A stretch of DNA of 64,000 bases. It comes from Streptomyces pseudovenezuelae. GTDB lineage: Bacteria > Actinomycetota > Actinomycetes > Streptomycetales > Streptomycetaceae. Made by a program: the position numbers and the translations under genes. Of the stretch, positions 1-7,789 are shown piece after piece (the stretch's first letter is position 1; each line of letters starts with the position of its first letter). The notes under the pieces are model-generated. The model was not told where the DNA came from. It made no database searches and saw only the letters and a list, made by a program, of their open reading frames with translations. The stretch spans positions 1-64,000 of the forward strand of contig NZ_JARXVH010000019.1 in the NCBI RefSeq assembly GCF_029892565.1. The letters run 5' to 3'.

Positions 1-106
1 GACCTAGACACCTCTCTCAACGGCACGGGAGCCCTGTCCGTTGCCTACGGTCCCGCTGTCACCCGTCCGGGGGCCACTCTGAAAACCCTCAATGATCTGC
101 AAGCCC

Positions 107-772
107 TTAGGGATGTTGCGTGATTGGGGCCTCGGTGCTGTTCGCCCACGTGGTGTCGAATTGTTGGAGGGCGATGGTGTAAAGGAGGCCGGGTGAGCGT
201 GCGTACAGGCAGGGCGAATTCCTGCCGTGGGCATTGTCGCTGTAGAAGGTGAGGTAGGCGGCCTTGTCGGTGGCGATGACGCGGCAGGCGTGGGGGAGGT
301 TGTAGCGACGCAGCCGCATGCCGGTATGTGCGTGCGCGGCTTGGGTGAGGTAGTCGATGTTTGCTCGGACCTGGCTTCTGAGCAGGTCAGGGGTGAAGCC
401 CGGGTCGAAGCGGGCGATGTTGTGGGAGCGGCGGTCGAGCCAGGAATCGAGTGGAGTGTCGGGGTCGGGGAGCAGGATCTGGACGGAGGCGGGGGAGATG
501 GTGTCGGACCACAGGGGGGTGAAGGCTTCGCGAGTGAGTATGTTGCCGCGTCCTGCCAGGACTTTTACCCACTGGGCACGGGCGAGGTCCTGGCCCATGG
601 CCTGCTCTGCGGCAGCTTGGCGGCGGTAGACGCGATGGAGTCCTGTGCCGGTAAACCAGGAACAGGCGGCGGTGAGCCGCCATAGGGGGCGTGCTGCGCG
701 CAGGAGGCTGAGGGCGAGCAGGAGGGCGCTGGTGGCGAGGGAGCTGAGGATGCCGAGCAGGAAGGCGTTCAT
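107..772 (-). CDS. Membrane-anchored protein of unknown function, last gene of the accessory operon
   Basis: 221 aa. Residues 1-25 form one hydrophobic membrane anchor, followed by Arg-rich sequence and a soluble domain. The soluble part has LLPDPDTPLDSW near residue 100 and a C-terminal stretch RRYNLPHACRVIATDKAAYL ending in FDTTW. From memory, this pattern resembles the phospholipase-D-like fold lacking HKD residues that is attached to many Streptomyces XRE regulators; that resemblance is an inference and no catalytic motif is visible. It lies 56 bp downstream of the nucleosidase gene on the same strand, so it is probably cotranscribed with that gene and the membrane protein. A membrane-associated sensor or accessory role in the same system is plausible but unproven. 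Codon usage is less G/C-saturated than in the genes to the right. Confidence 0.6.
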   Translation of the reverse strand: MNAFLLGILSSLATSALLLALSLLRAARPLWRLTAACSWFTGTGLHRVYRRQAAAEQAMGQDLARAQWVKVLAGRGNILTREAFTPLWSDTISPASVQILLPDPDTPLDSWLDRRSHNIARFDPGFTPDLLRSQVRANIDYLTQAAHAHTGMRLRRYNLPHACRVIATDKAAYLTFYSDNAHGRNSPCLYARSPGLLYTIALQQFDTTWANSTEAPITQHP

Positions 773-828
773 ATGGAGGCTCCGGTCGGGGGAGTTCTCT
801 TGTGATTGTGCCGGTGCTCGGGGCGGGG

Positions 829-1728
829 TCAGCAGAGGTAGGGGATCAGGCGGCTGACGACGTGGGCGGCGTTCCGGCTCGCGAGTTCGTGGTGGCTGTG
901 GCCTTTGTGTTCGTCTGCGTTGTCGGATATGCCGCGGATGACGATCCAGCCGGGGTTGGTAGCGCCGTGGACCGAGTTTTCCTGCCAGTACTGGCTGAGA
1001 CCGCCAGCTTCCATGTCTACGGCGAGAACCTTTTCGTGATAGGCGCTGAGGTAGGTGCGGATGTCGCTGGCCCGGTCGGCGATGACGGCCTCGCCGGACC
1101 CGATGACGCCGGGGTAGATCTCGTACTGCTCGTCTGCATGTGCGGTCATCTGGCCGTCGATATGTGCCGGTGTCCCGTGGTCGGTGAAGTAGGCGTTCAC
1201 AGCGTGGACGATGTGTGCGGGCGCCTGACGGTGCTCTCCGCGGCGGCGGATGTCCCCATGAGGGTTTACCTTGCGATTTTCGTAGTAGACGACGTCGGTG
1301 GAGACGATGACGTTGCCGATGCGGGCGTGCTCGTCATGGATACCTCCGGCGATGCCGACGAGGGCCCACAGACGTGGGTTGTAGTGGCGGCGGAGGTTCT
1401 CCAGGGCGGCCATAGTGGACCGCTGGCCCTGGCTTTGCGTTTGTGTGGCCACGATACGCAACGTGGCGTCGGAGACGGTGTGTTCGGCCTGGTAGAAGTA
1501 GAGGCCGTCGGGTGTTTTGTGGCGGTGGAGTTTTAACGCGTCGATGACGGAGCGGAGTTCCTCGCTGAGGATGGTGACGATCCCGAGGTCCCAGGGACTG
1601 TCTGCCTCGGTGGCGGGCTCGGCCGAGGACTGGGGGGTGGTCGTGGAGGCTTGAGCCTTCTCTCCGATGGCGATGGTGCTGAAGGTGTTGTTGTTGCCGC
1701 GGTTGATGATGCCTTTGTTGTTGGTCAT
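829..1728 (-). CDS. PNP_UDP-family nucleosidase with N-terminal amyloid-like motif
   Basis: 299 aa. The catalytic domain (about 47-299) shows the nucleoside phosphorylase/nucleosidase signature: DLGIVTILSEEL at 47-58, VGIAGGI around 124-130, GSGE at 210-213, VDMEAGG from 237 and RGISDNAD at 265-272. The MTA/SAH-nucleosidase-type Glu (VDME) and Asp (ISDNAD) are therefore present, predicting N-glycosidic bond cleavage in a nucleoside or nucleotide. Before it, residues 5-28 form an Asn/Gly-rich segment (KGIINRGNNNTF, then IGEKAQAS) closely matching the C-terminus of the upstream membrane protein. Ser/Thr/Pro-rich sequence (28-45) links the two parts. Relatives of this fold act as death effectors that deplete ATP in phage-defence systems; whether this one does is inference. 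The start overlaps the upstream stop as ATGA. Codon 65 is a rare TTA, so translation may depend on bldA tRNA. Confidence 0.85.
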   Translation of the reverse strand: MTNNKGIINRGNNNTFSTIAIGEKAQASTTTPQSSAEPATEADSPWDLGIVTILSEELRSVIDALKLHRHKTPDGLYFYQAEHTVSDATLRIVATQTQSQGQRSTMAALENLRRHYNPRLWALVGIAGGIHDEHARIGNVIVSTDVVYYENRKVNPHGDIRRRGEHRQAPAHIVHAVNAYFTDHGTPAHIDGQMTAHADEQYEIYPGVIGSGEAVIADRASDIRTYLSAYHEKVLAVDMEAGGLSQYWQENSVHGATNPGWIVIRGISDNADEHKGHSHHELASRNAAHVVSRLIPYLC

Positions 1729-3458
1729 GTTGCTGCTCCGTTCTCGGCCGACGCGGGCTGGTTCGCGGGGACGCTGACCTGAGATGCGTCCCCTACGGCA
1801 TTGTTGGTGAAGCTGTTGTTGTCGCCGAAGTTGAAAATCCCGCTGTTGATGATCTTGAGCGCACGGTCGTTGAACCCGGACGTGTCGACCTCCCGGCTCT
1901 GGAGGAAGTCGCTGGCGGCGCTGAGAAGTCGCTGCTCTATGGTTTTGAGGCGTCCGAGGATGTCACTCTTCTCCAGTTGGACCTTGGTCCAGGTCTGAGA
2001 TGATTCTTCCCGTATGCTCACGCGGCTGCCGATCAGAATGTTGCGGATCGGCATTGTGGTGAGATCGCGAGGCAGGACGGCGGCCTTGGCCAGCGTGTAG
2101 AAGTACCGCAAGATCCGCCATGAGTGCTGGATATCGTTGGGCAGCGCGCTCAGTTCGTTGAAGGCTGCCCAGATGACGGCCGCAGCGCCGTGATGGCCGA
2201 ACTCTTCAGCTCGCTGGAATGAGCGCGGCGTGTGGGCGAGTACGCAAGCTGCCGTCGACAGGCTCAGAGTGCGTCCCTGCAGGCTGACGTGCAGCAGGAC
2301 GGTCGCGACGAATTCGGACCCGTCGGCAGGTGTGATGATCTCGAGGAAGTAGTGCTGCTTCGATTCCGGCGTGTTGATGATGGAGCGCAGTTCACTGCGG
2401 GTGAAGTGATACGGAAGCAGTGACCGGTCGACGGCCACATCGGTCTCGGCGACGTAAACACGGTCCCGGACCTCGGCGGGCAATCGGACATCGTGGCTGT
2501 CGGCGTTCAGAGGCAGCACTGCTGCGCGTAAGTACTCCACGAGTTCATGCGCCTCGAAGGGCGGCACCGCGAACTCACGCTCATGCAGCGGTTCATCGTC
2601 AGATTCGGCCCGCAGCAACTGCATGCTCATCGGCGGATTCCACTGGTAGACGAGTTCGCCGGCACCGATGAACGGCGATGCGTCACCGAAGAGCGTGAAC
2701 ATGGCGGAGTCGTCGTCCTCCTCGTCGGTGTGCCGGGAACGGCGGTACACAGCACACATGTGGTGCTGCTGCCGATCGGCTGCCCGCTGGCGGCCGGACA
2801 GACGCGAGGGACGCAGAACACGTGCACGCAGTATGCGGTTGAGGATCAGCTGGCGTATGGCTCCGACAGTCAGGTAGACGAGCGTAAGCGCCGCGGCCAG
2901 CAGAAGCGCCGTCAGGGCCTGCCCGGGATAGAGGAGACCGATGGCCAGGATGGCCAGGGCCAGCCACAGCGCGGCCACGGTAACGCGTTTGACTACGCGT
3001 GCTTTGGGCGTGACGACGCGCGGGAGGAGGAACCTGAGGAGAAAACGATGTGCTTCTAAGGGATCCGGGACGCGACGTCGGGACCTGCCGGCAGCCATCG
3101 GCTGACTGTCGACGCTTCGCAGCAGTACGGCCAGACGCAGCAGCAAGAGGAGACTGAAACCACTGGCGATGAGGACGGCCGCGGGAACGCTGCCCGTGAG
3201 CAGGGGGCCGGTAAACGCGGCGAGGACCGTGGTGCGGGGGAGGGCCCTGAGCGCAGCGGCACGCCATGCGTGCTGCATGACCGGGACGACGTCGAAGCCG
3301 TAGGACGGGGCGACCCTGCGGTGCGGCGCAGTGCAGACTTCGTCGATCACAAGGTCACGGAAACGCTCGTCCACGTACACACCGGCACACAGATGACGGG
3401 TGGCGGCCGTGGGCCCGAGCGTTGTCTCCTGTGCTGGTGGCGCGTCGGACGTGGTCAT
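1725..3458 (-). CDS. Polytopic membrane protein with C-terminal amyloid-like motif
   Basis: 577 aa, no family recognised. There are four likely membrane helices in two hairpins (about residues 76-113 and 159-203), then a large cytosolic region (about 210-500) containing an acidic patch (DEEDDD). A short amphipathic helix (about 490-520) precedes the C-terminal segment at 535-561: KIINSGIFNFGDNN, then SFTNNAVGDASQV. This segment aligns residue for residue with the N-terminus of the nucleosidase encoded next. A shared motif on two separate, translationally coupled proteins is the signature of amyloid or homotypic signalling pairs, with this protein as the likely membrane-bound receptor or scaffold. 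Codons 134 and 310 are TTA. It is the first gene of the operon, and its ATG at 3458 follows a GGGGGTAGG ribosome-binding site. The upstream region carries an NrtR-like palindrome. Function is unknown; there is no NB-ARC or STAND ATPase domain. Confidence 0.8.
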   Translation of the reverse strand: MTTSDAPPAQETTLGPTAATRHLCAGVYVDERFRDLVIDEVCTAPHRRVAPSYGFDVVPVMQHAWRAAALRALPRTTVLAAFTGPLLTGSVPAAVLIASGFSLLLLLRLAVLLRSVDSQPMAAGRSRRRVPDPLEAHRFLLRFLLPRVVTPKARVVKRVTVAALWLALAILAIGLLYPGQALTALLLAAALTLVYLTVGAIRQLILNRILRARVLRPSRLSGRQRAADRQQHHMCAVYRRSRHTDEEDDDSAMFTLFGDASPFIGAGELVYQWNPPMSMQLLRAESDDEPLHEREFAVPPFEAHELVEYLRAAVLPLNADSHDVRLPAEVRDRVYVAETDVAVDRSLLPYHFTRSELRSIINTPESKQHYFLEIITPADGSEFVATVLLHVSLQGRTLSLSTAACVLAHTPRSFQRAEEFGHHGAAAVIWAAFNELSALPNDIQHSWRILRYFYTLAKAAVLPRDLTTMPIRNILIGSRVSIREESSQTWTKVQLEKSDILGRLKTIEQRLLSAASDFLQSREVDTSGFNDRALKIINSGIFNFGDNNSFTNNAVGDASQVSVPANQPASAENGAAT

Positions 3459-3480
3459 GTCCTACCCCCGGCTCCTACAG

Positions 3481-3501
3481 TTATGGTTGCCATGACCATA
3501 A
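3481..3501. promoter_or_regulatory. NrtR-like operator in the divergent intergenic region
   Basis: A perfect inverted repeat, TTATGGT and ACCATAA, separated by seven bases, sits between the start of the membrane-protein gene (3458, minus) and the start of the NrtR-type regulator (3543, plus). The GT-N7-AC core is, from memory, the hallmark of NrtR family operators. The regulator therefore probably binds here and controls both itself and the divergent operon. Confidence 0.75.
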
Positions 3502-3542
3502 GTGTCGGAGTAGTTTAAGTCAATGAGACCTTTAGGGGTGCG

Positions 3543-4271
3543 GTGGACGACTGGCTGAAAGACTCAGACGAGGTCGGACCCTCCTGGCTGACCGTGGACC
3601 TTGCGATCTTCACCCTCAGAGACGACCAGCTGATGGTGCTCCTGGTCGAGCGCGGCCTGGACCCCTTCCGAGGCATGCCCGCGATGCCCGGAGGATACGT
3701 ACAGAAGAAGGAGAACCTGCGCGACGGCGCCCTGCGCGAGCTGGCGGAAGAAGCCGGCATCGACGGAAGCCAGCTGCACCTGGAGCAGCTCGGCACCTAC
3801 GCAGACCCAGGACGCGACCCACGGGGCAGAGTGGTCACGGTCGCCTACCTCGCACTCGGTCCCGACCTACCGATCCCCACCGGTGGAACGGACGCCGCAC
3901 GCGCCTTCTGGGCACCCGCGGCACGCTTGGGGGACGGCACGCTCACCCTGGCGTTCGACCATCAGACCATCCTGACAGAGGCCCTGGAAGAGGTCCGTCG
4001 GAAGATCGAGTACACCGCTGCGGCCACCGCCTTCTGCGGGGACACCTTCACGCTCACAGACCTGCGAACGGTGTACCAAGTGATCTGGGGCCAGGAACTA
4101 GATCCCAGCAACTTCCGCCGCAAGATCCTCAACACCACCGGATTCGTGCAGCCGACGGGAGATCAGCGGCTGCCTCCTACCGGCCGTCCAGCCGCTCTCT
4201 ACCGCCGAGGACAGGCATGGCTGCTCAATCCGCCCGTGCTGCGCGCCACAACATCCGGTCAACGAGGTTGA
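3543..4271 (+). CDS. NrtR-type transcriptional regulator (Nudix domain plus winged helix)
   Basis: 242 aa. The N-terminal Nudix domain has an intact Nudix box at 51-73 (G-x5-E-x7-REL-x-EE-x-GI), so pyrophosphohydrolase activity on ADP-ribose-like compounds may be retained; some NrtR repressors only bind the ligand. The C-terminal part (about 165-235), with FTLTDLRTVYQVIWG and NFRRKI, matches the NrtR winged-helix DNA-binding domain. Known NrtR proteins repress NAD metabolism genes and are released by ADP-ribose or related NAD products. The GTG start at 3543 is chosen because AGGGGTG lies just upstream and the protein begins directly before the Nudix fold. No NAD biosynthesis gene adjoins it. 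The obvious target is the divergent nucleosidase operon, suggesting NAD or ADP-ribose status gates that operon. Confidence 0.85.
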   Translation: MDDWLKDSDEVGPSWLTVDLAIFTLRDDQLMVLLVERGLDPFRGMPAMPGGYVQKKENLRDGALRELAEEAGIDGSQLHLEQLGTYADPGRDPRGRVVTVAYLALGPDLPIPTGGTDAARAFWAPAARLGDGTLTLAFDHQTILTEALEEVRRKIEYTAAATAFCGDTFTLTDLRTVYQVIWGQELDPSNFRRKILNTTGFVQPTGDQRLPPTGRPAALYRRGQAWLLNPPVLRATTSGQRG

Positions 4272-4503
4272 GACGGCTCCAGGCACCCCACGTGCCACTC
4301 CTGCTCCGGGGGCACCAGCAGCACACCGTCTCCCTGACCGACGGCGGCGTCTACGACGCCTCGGCCTATCCGTCCTCCAGCCTGGCCGCTTGCCGGAGTA
4401 CACCCAGCACGTCTACGACGTACCGTTCATCATCTCTCGCGACGCACGCCTCGGAGAACTAGCCCTAAAGACGTCTTTTCTCGTGGAGAGGGTCGCGGCC
4501 TAG
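4272..4503 (+). pseudogene. Possible degraded coding remnant between NrtR and the acylase
   Basis: Two stretches here read like protein but in different frames. Around 4290-4372 one frame gives VPLLLRGHQQHTVSLTDGGV. After about 4380 another frame gives RLPEYTQHVYDVPFIISRDA and continues to a stop at 4503. One frameshift would join them, suggesting the decayed 3' part of a gene once downstream of the regulator. The family is not recognised. It ends inside the last codon of the truncated acylase on the other strand. The evidence is only the protein-like look of the two segments, so confidence is low. Confidence 0.25.
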
Positions 4504-6092
4504 ACTGGTGGAGCGGGGTCTCCCAGCAGGTCAGCGACGCACATCAAACACGCCTTGATCATGTTCTTGGAGTTCTCCGCATACGGGGCGTCCTTGAGCG
4601 TCGGCATGCGGGAGGGTCCGAAGATCCCGGCCTGGACGGCGTCGGCGTCACTGCCGAGCACACAGTCGCCGCGCGAGCCGTCGAGAACCGCGAGCCCGGC
4701 CGCCGGATAGACGGCCTTGCCGAGCGGCGTGGAGCACTGGGCCGCCAGTTCGTTCGTGATCCGGGGCAGCACCTGCGACTGGCTGAAGAGCGAGTGCCCC
4801 GAGGAGTCCGCGGCGATGGTGTTGACCCACGGCAGCCCCTGGTGCCGGGCCAGGGACTTCAGGACGCCCGCCGTGTCGCGTGCCTTGCTGAAGCCCAGCG
4901 AGGTGTCGGCGAACCGCAGGTTCGCGGCGTTCGGGTCGTTCATCGCGAACGCCGACGTGGTGGTCCACGGCAGGGAGAGTTCGCCGTCGGGGGAGTCGAC
5001 GACCGGGCCATAGCGGGTCCACCACTGGGTCCGGGTGACCGGCGTACCGCCCTTGACCGCGACGGTCACGGTCCGCTTCGTCATCCGCTCCGGCTTGCCG
5101 TCCACCAAGTACACGGTGGGGTCGGCCGGGTCGAGTGTCAGCTGCGTCAGGTTGTACGGGACGCCGGTGGAGACCGTGTGGCTCCAGGCGATCCGGGAGT
5201 TGTAGCCGATGGAGACGGTCGGCGAGCCGAGCAGGGATCCACCGGCGACGTCGAGCTCGCCCGGGATGGTCTGCTGCACCTGCCAGAAGCGGCGTCCGCC
5301 CTGCCAGGGGTAGTGCGGGTTGCCCAGCAGCAGGCCGCGGCCGTTCGCCGTGGTGTCCCCGTTGAAGGCGACCGCGTTCGATCCCATGTCCGCGTCGGCG
5401 GTCCTCGCGCGCACGGCCTTGATGAGGGCCTGGGCGTCCGGAGCGGTCGCGCTGTCCTGGGAGGAGGAGGTGGGCGGCTGGGCCCCGGTGATGGCGTCCA
5501 CGGCGCTGCCCTGGCCGCCGAGCACGGAGAGCGCGTAGAAGCGGGTGGCGACGTCCAACGTGGTGATCGGCCGCAGCCAGGCGGCGCCCTTGCAGGTCGG
5601 GTCGGTGGTCCGGTTCTGCTTCAGCCAGGCGTTGTATCCGGCGGCGAAGCCCCGCATCAGGTCCTTGACCTGGCGGCTCGGGCCCTGCGGCGCCGGCCGC
5701 GCGAGCAGCTTCTGCACCGTGCCGGTCTGTTGGACGCCCCGGAAGTACAGGTCGCTGGAGAGGTTGTCCTCGGCCGTGGACAGCGAACCCTCGGTCGTCG
5801 CGTCCGCGCCGAAGAAACGGGAGCGGTCGCCGCGCAGGGTCACGAAGCCGTCGGCGAGGGTGCAGACCTGGTCGGTGGCCTGCGCCCAACCGGTGCCGAA
5901 GCCGAGGTCCGCGTAGTTCTTGGCGAGGATGTGCGGAATGCCGTACTCGGTGTAGCGGATGACGGCGGACAGCCCGCCGTGCGAGGGGTGTTCCTGGTGG
6001 CTGTGCCGCTCGGCCGCGGCGGCCGGCAGCGCGGTCGAGGCGGTGAGCAGAGCGACGGCCGCGATGGCGAGTCGTCTCAGGCGGGTGCGCAA
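4500..6092 (-). CDS. Penicillin/aculeacin-type acylase, 3'-truncated
   Basis: 530 aa, against roughly 750-800 for full-length secreted Ntn-hydrolase acylases such as aculeacin A acylase. A signal peptide (MRTRLRRLAIAAVALLTAST, cleavage near AAA) is followed by the alpha-subunit region and a linker. The autoprocessing site is Gly237|Ser238 in MGSNAVAFNG, where Ser238 would be the N-terminal nucleophile of the beta subunit. The family normally cleaves amide-linked acyl chains such as penicillin V, lipopeptides or homoserine lactones. The sequence is family-like up to KDAPYAENS near residue 508, then changes to an unrelated tail (MIKACLMCVADLLGDPAPPV) and stops. The C-terminal third of the beta subunit is missing, so the product is probably inactive. 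The break faces the accessory region at 1-4.5 kb, consistent with a recombination or island boundary. Confidence 0.8.
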   Translation of the reverse strand: MRTRLRRLAIAAVALLTASTALPAAAAERHSHQEHPSHGGLSAVIRYTEYGIPHILAKNYADLGFGTGWAQATDQVCTLADGFVTLRGDRSRFFGADATTEGSLSTAEDNLSSDLYFRGVQQTGTVQKLLARPAPQGPSRQVKDLMRGFAAGYNAWLKQNRTTDPTCKGAAWLRPITTLDVATRFYALSVLGGQGSAVDAITGAQPPTSSSQDSATAPDAQALIKAVRARTADADMGSNAVAFNGDTTANGRGLLLGNPHYPWQGGRRFWQVQQTIPGELDVAGGSLLGSPTVSIGYNSRIAWSHTVSTGVPYNLTQLTLDPADPTVYLVDGKPERMTKRTVTVAVKGGTPVTRTQWWTRYGPVVDSPDGELSLPWTTTSAFAMNDPNAANLRFADTSLGFSKARDTAGVLKSLARHQGLPWVNTIAADSSGHSLFSQSQVLPRITNELAAQCSTPLGKAVYPAAGLAVLDGSRGDCVLGSDADAVQAGIFGPSRMPTLKDAPYAENSKNMIKACLMCVADLLGDPAPPV

Positions 6093-6205
6093 GTCGTGCC
6101 TCCCAACGTCTTTGGGGGAAGGAGTGGTTGAGCGTTACGACGGGTGTATGTCCGCGGCCCCTCGGTGCTTGACCTGCCCCGGCGACGGGCCGAGGATCAT
6201 GAGTC

Positions 6206-7708
6206 ATGACGCAGGGACAGGGCAGCACGGTTGACGAGGTGCTGCGACGCAGCGCCCGGCGCACCCCGGCACGGGTCGCGATCGAGTACGGCGACCGCAC
6301 ATGGACGTACGAGGAACTCGACGACGCCGTCTCCCGCGCGGCTAGCGTCCTGCTCGGTCAGGGGCTTGCGCCCGGCGACCGGGTCGGCGCCTACGGCCAC
6401 AACTCGGACGCCTATCTGATCGCCTTCCTGGCCTGCGCCCGCGCGGGCCTTGTGCACGTGCCGGTCAACCAGAACCTGACCGGCGACGACCTCGCCTACC
6501 TCGTCGGCCAGTCCGGCAGCGCCCTCGTCCTCGCCGACCCCGATCTGGCCGGCCGGCTCGCCGACGGCGTCCGCACGCTGCCCCTGCGTGACGCCGAGGA
6601 CTCACTGCTGGCGCAACTGCCCACGGCCTCCGTGTACGACGGCCCCGAGCCGCGCACCGAGGACCTGGTGCAGCTGCTCTACACCTCGGGGACCACGGCC
6701 CTGCCCAAGGGCGCGATGATGAGCCACCGCTCGCTGGTCCACGAGTACTTGAGCGCGATCGCCGCCCTCGACCTCAGCGCAGGAGACCGCCCCGCGCACT
6801 CCCTGCCCCTCTACCACTCGGCGCAGATGCACGTCTTCCTGCTGCCCTACCTGGCCGTCGGCGCCACCAACGTCATCCTCGACGCGCCGGACGGAGACCG
6901 GCTCTTCGAGCTGATCGAAGCCGGCCGCGTGGACAGCCTGTTCGCCCCGCCGACCGTATGGATCGGCCTGGCCAACCGCCCGGACTTCGCGACCCGTGAC
7001 CTGTCCGGACTGCGCAAGGCCTACTACGGCGCGTCGATCATGCCGGTGCCGGTCCTGGAGCGGCTGCGCGAACGGCTCCCGAAGCTCGGCTTCTACAACT
7101 GCTTCGGGCAGAGCGAGATCGGCCCGCTGTCCATGGTCCTGGCGCCCAGCGAGCACAAGGGCCGTATGGACTCCTGCGGTCGGCCCGTTCTGTTCGTCGA
7201 CGCGCGCGTGGTCGACGAGGACGGCAAGGACGTCCCCGACGGCACCTCCGGTGAAATCGTCTACCGCTCCCCGCAGTTGTGCGACGGCTACTGGGACAAG
7301 CCCGAGGAGACGGCCGCCGCCTTCCGGGACGGGTGGTTCCGCTCCGGCGACCTCGCGGTGCGCGACGCGCACGGCTACTACACGATCGTCGACCGCGTGA
7401 AGGACGTCATCAACTCCGGTGGTGTGCTGGTCGCCTCCCGCCAGGTCGAGGACGCTCTGTACACGCACGACTCCGTCGCCGAGGTCGCCGTCGTCGGCCT
7501 GCCCGACGAACGGTGGATCGAGGCCGTCACGGCCGTCGTCGTCCCGCGCGGCGAGGTCTCCGAGGCCGAACTGATCGAGCACGCGCGCGAGCAGCTTCCG
7601 CACTTCAAGGCACCGAAGCGGGTGGTCTTCGTGACCGAACTCCCGCGCAACGCCAGCGGGAAGATCCTCAAGCGGGAGCTGCGGGACCGGTTCACCGATC
7701 AGCCCTGA
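6206..7708 (+). CDS. Acyl-CoA synthetase (AMP-forming, ANL superfamily)
   Basis: 500 aa, a normal length. ANL core motifs appear in order: the phosphate-binding loop LLYTSGTTALPKGAMMSH (about 153-170), FYNCFGQSEIGPLS, the GWFRSGDLAV hinge region with VDRVKDVINSGG, and the C-terminal catalytic lysine motif NASGKILKRELR. It should activate a fatty or other carboxylic acid through an acyl-adenylate to acyl-CoA in the cytoplasm; the substrate cannot be read from sequence. It is divergent from the truncated acylase gene and about 80 bp upstream of the metallophosphoesterase. ATG at 6206 precedes the conserved N-terminal fold (TVDEVLRRSARRTPARVAIE) with only a weak ribosome-binding site. Confidence 0.88.
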   Translation: MTQGQGSTVDEVLRRSARRTPARVAIEYGDRTWTYEELDDAVSRAASVLLGQGLAPGDRVGAYGHNSDAYLIAFLACARAGLVHVPVNQNLTGDDLAYLVGQSGSALVLADPDLAGRLADGVRTLPLRDAEDSLLAQLPTASVYDGPEPRTEDLVQLLYTSGTTALPKGAMMSHRSLVHEYLSAIAALDLSAGDRPAHSLPLYHSAQMHVFLLPYLAVGATNVILDAPDGDRLFELIEAGRVDSLFAPPTVWIGLANRPDFATRDLSGLRKAYYGASIMPVPVLERLRERLPKLGFYNCFGQSEIGPLSMVLAPSEHKGRMDSCGRPVLFVDARVVDEDGKDVPDGTSGEIVYRSPQLCDGYWDKPEETAAAFRDGWFRSGDLAVRDAHGYYTIVDRVKDVINSGGVLVASRQVEDALYTHDSVAEVAVVGLPDERWIEAVTAVVVPRGEVSEAELIEHAREQLPHFKAPKRVVFVTELPRNASGKILKRELRDRFTDQP

Positions 7709-7789
7709 TGCCACAAAGTGCCGTATGTCATACCTGGCACCGCCTCCCTTGCCACAGCGTTCGTTCACCGCATACGGGCACACTTAGGT

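Noticed and set aside
1..123. Open frame at the left edge ending in a stop at 121-123 (ATLKTLNDLQALRDVA)
   Set aside because: It could be the end of a gene, but only 40 codons are visible with weak codon bias and no recognisable family.
4217..4462. An 81-codon ORF overlapping the end of the NrtR-type gene
   Set aside because: It switches between protein-like and noise-like sequence; better explained as part of a frameshifted remnant.
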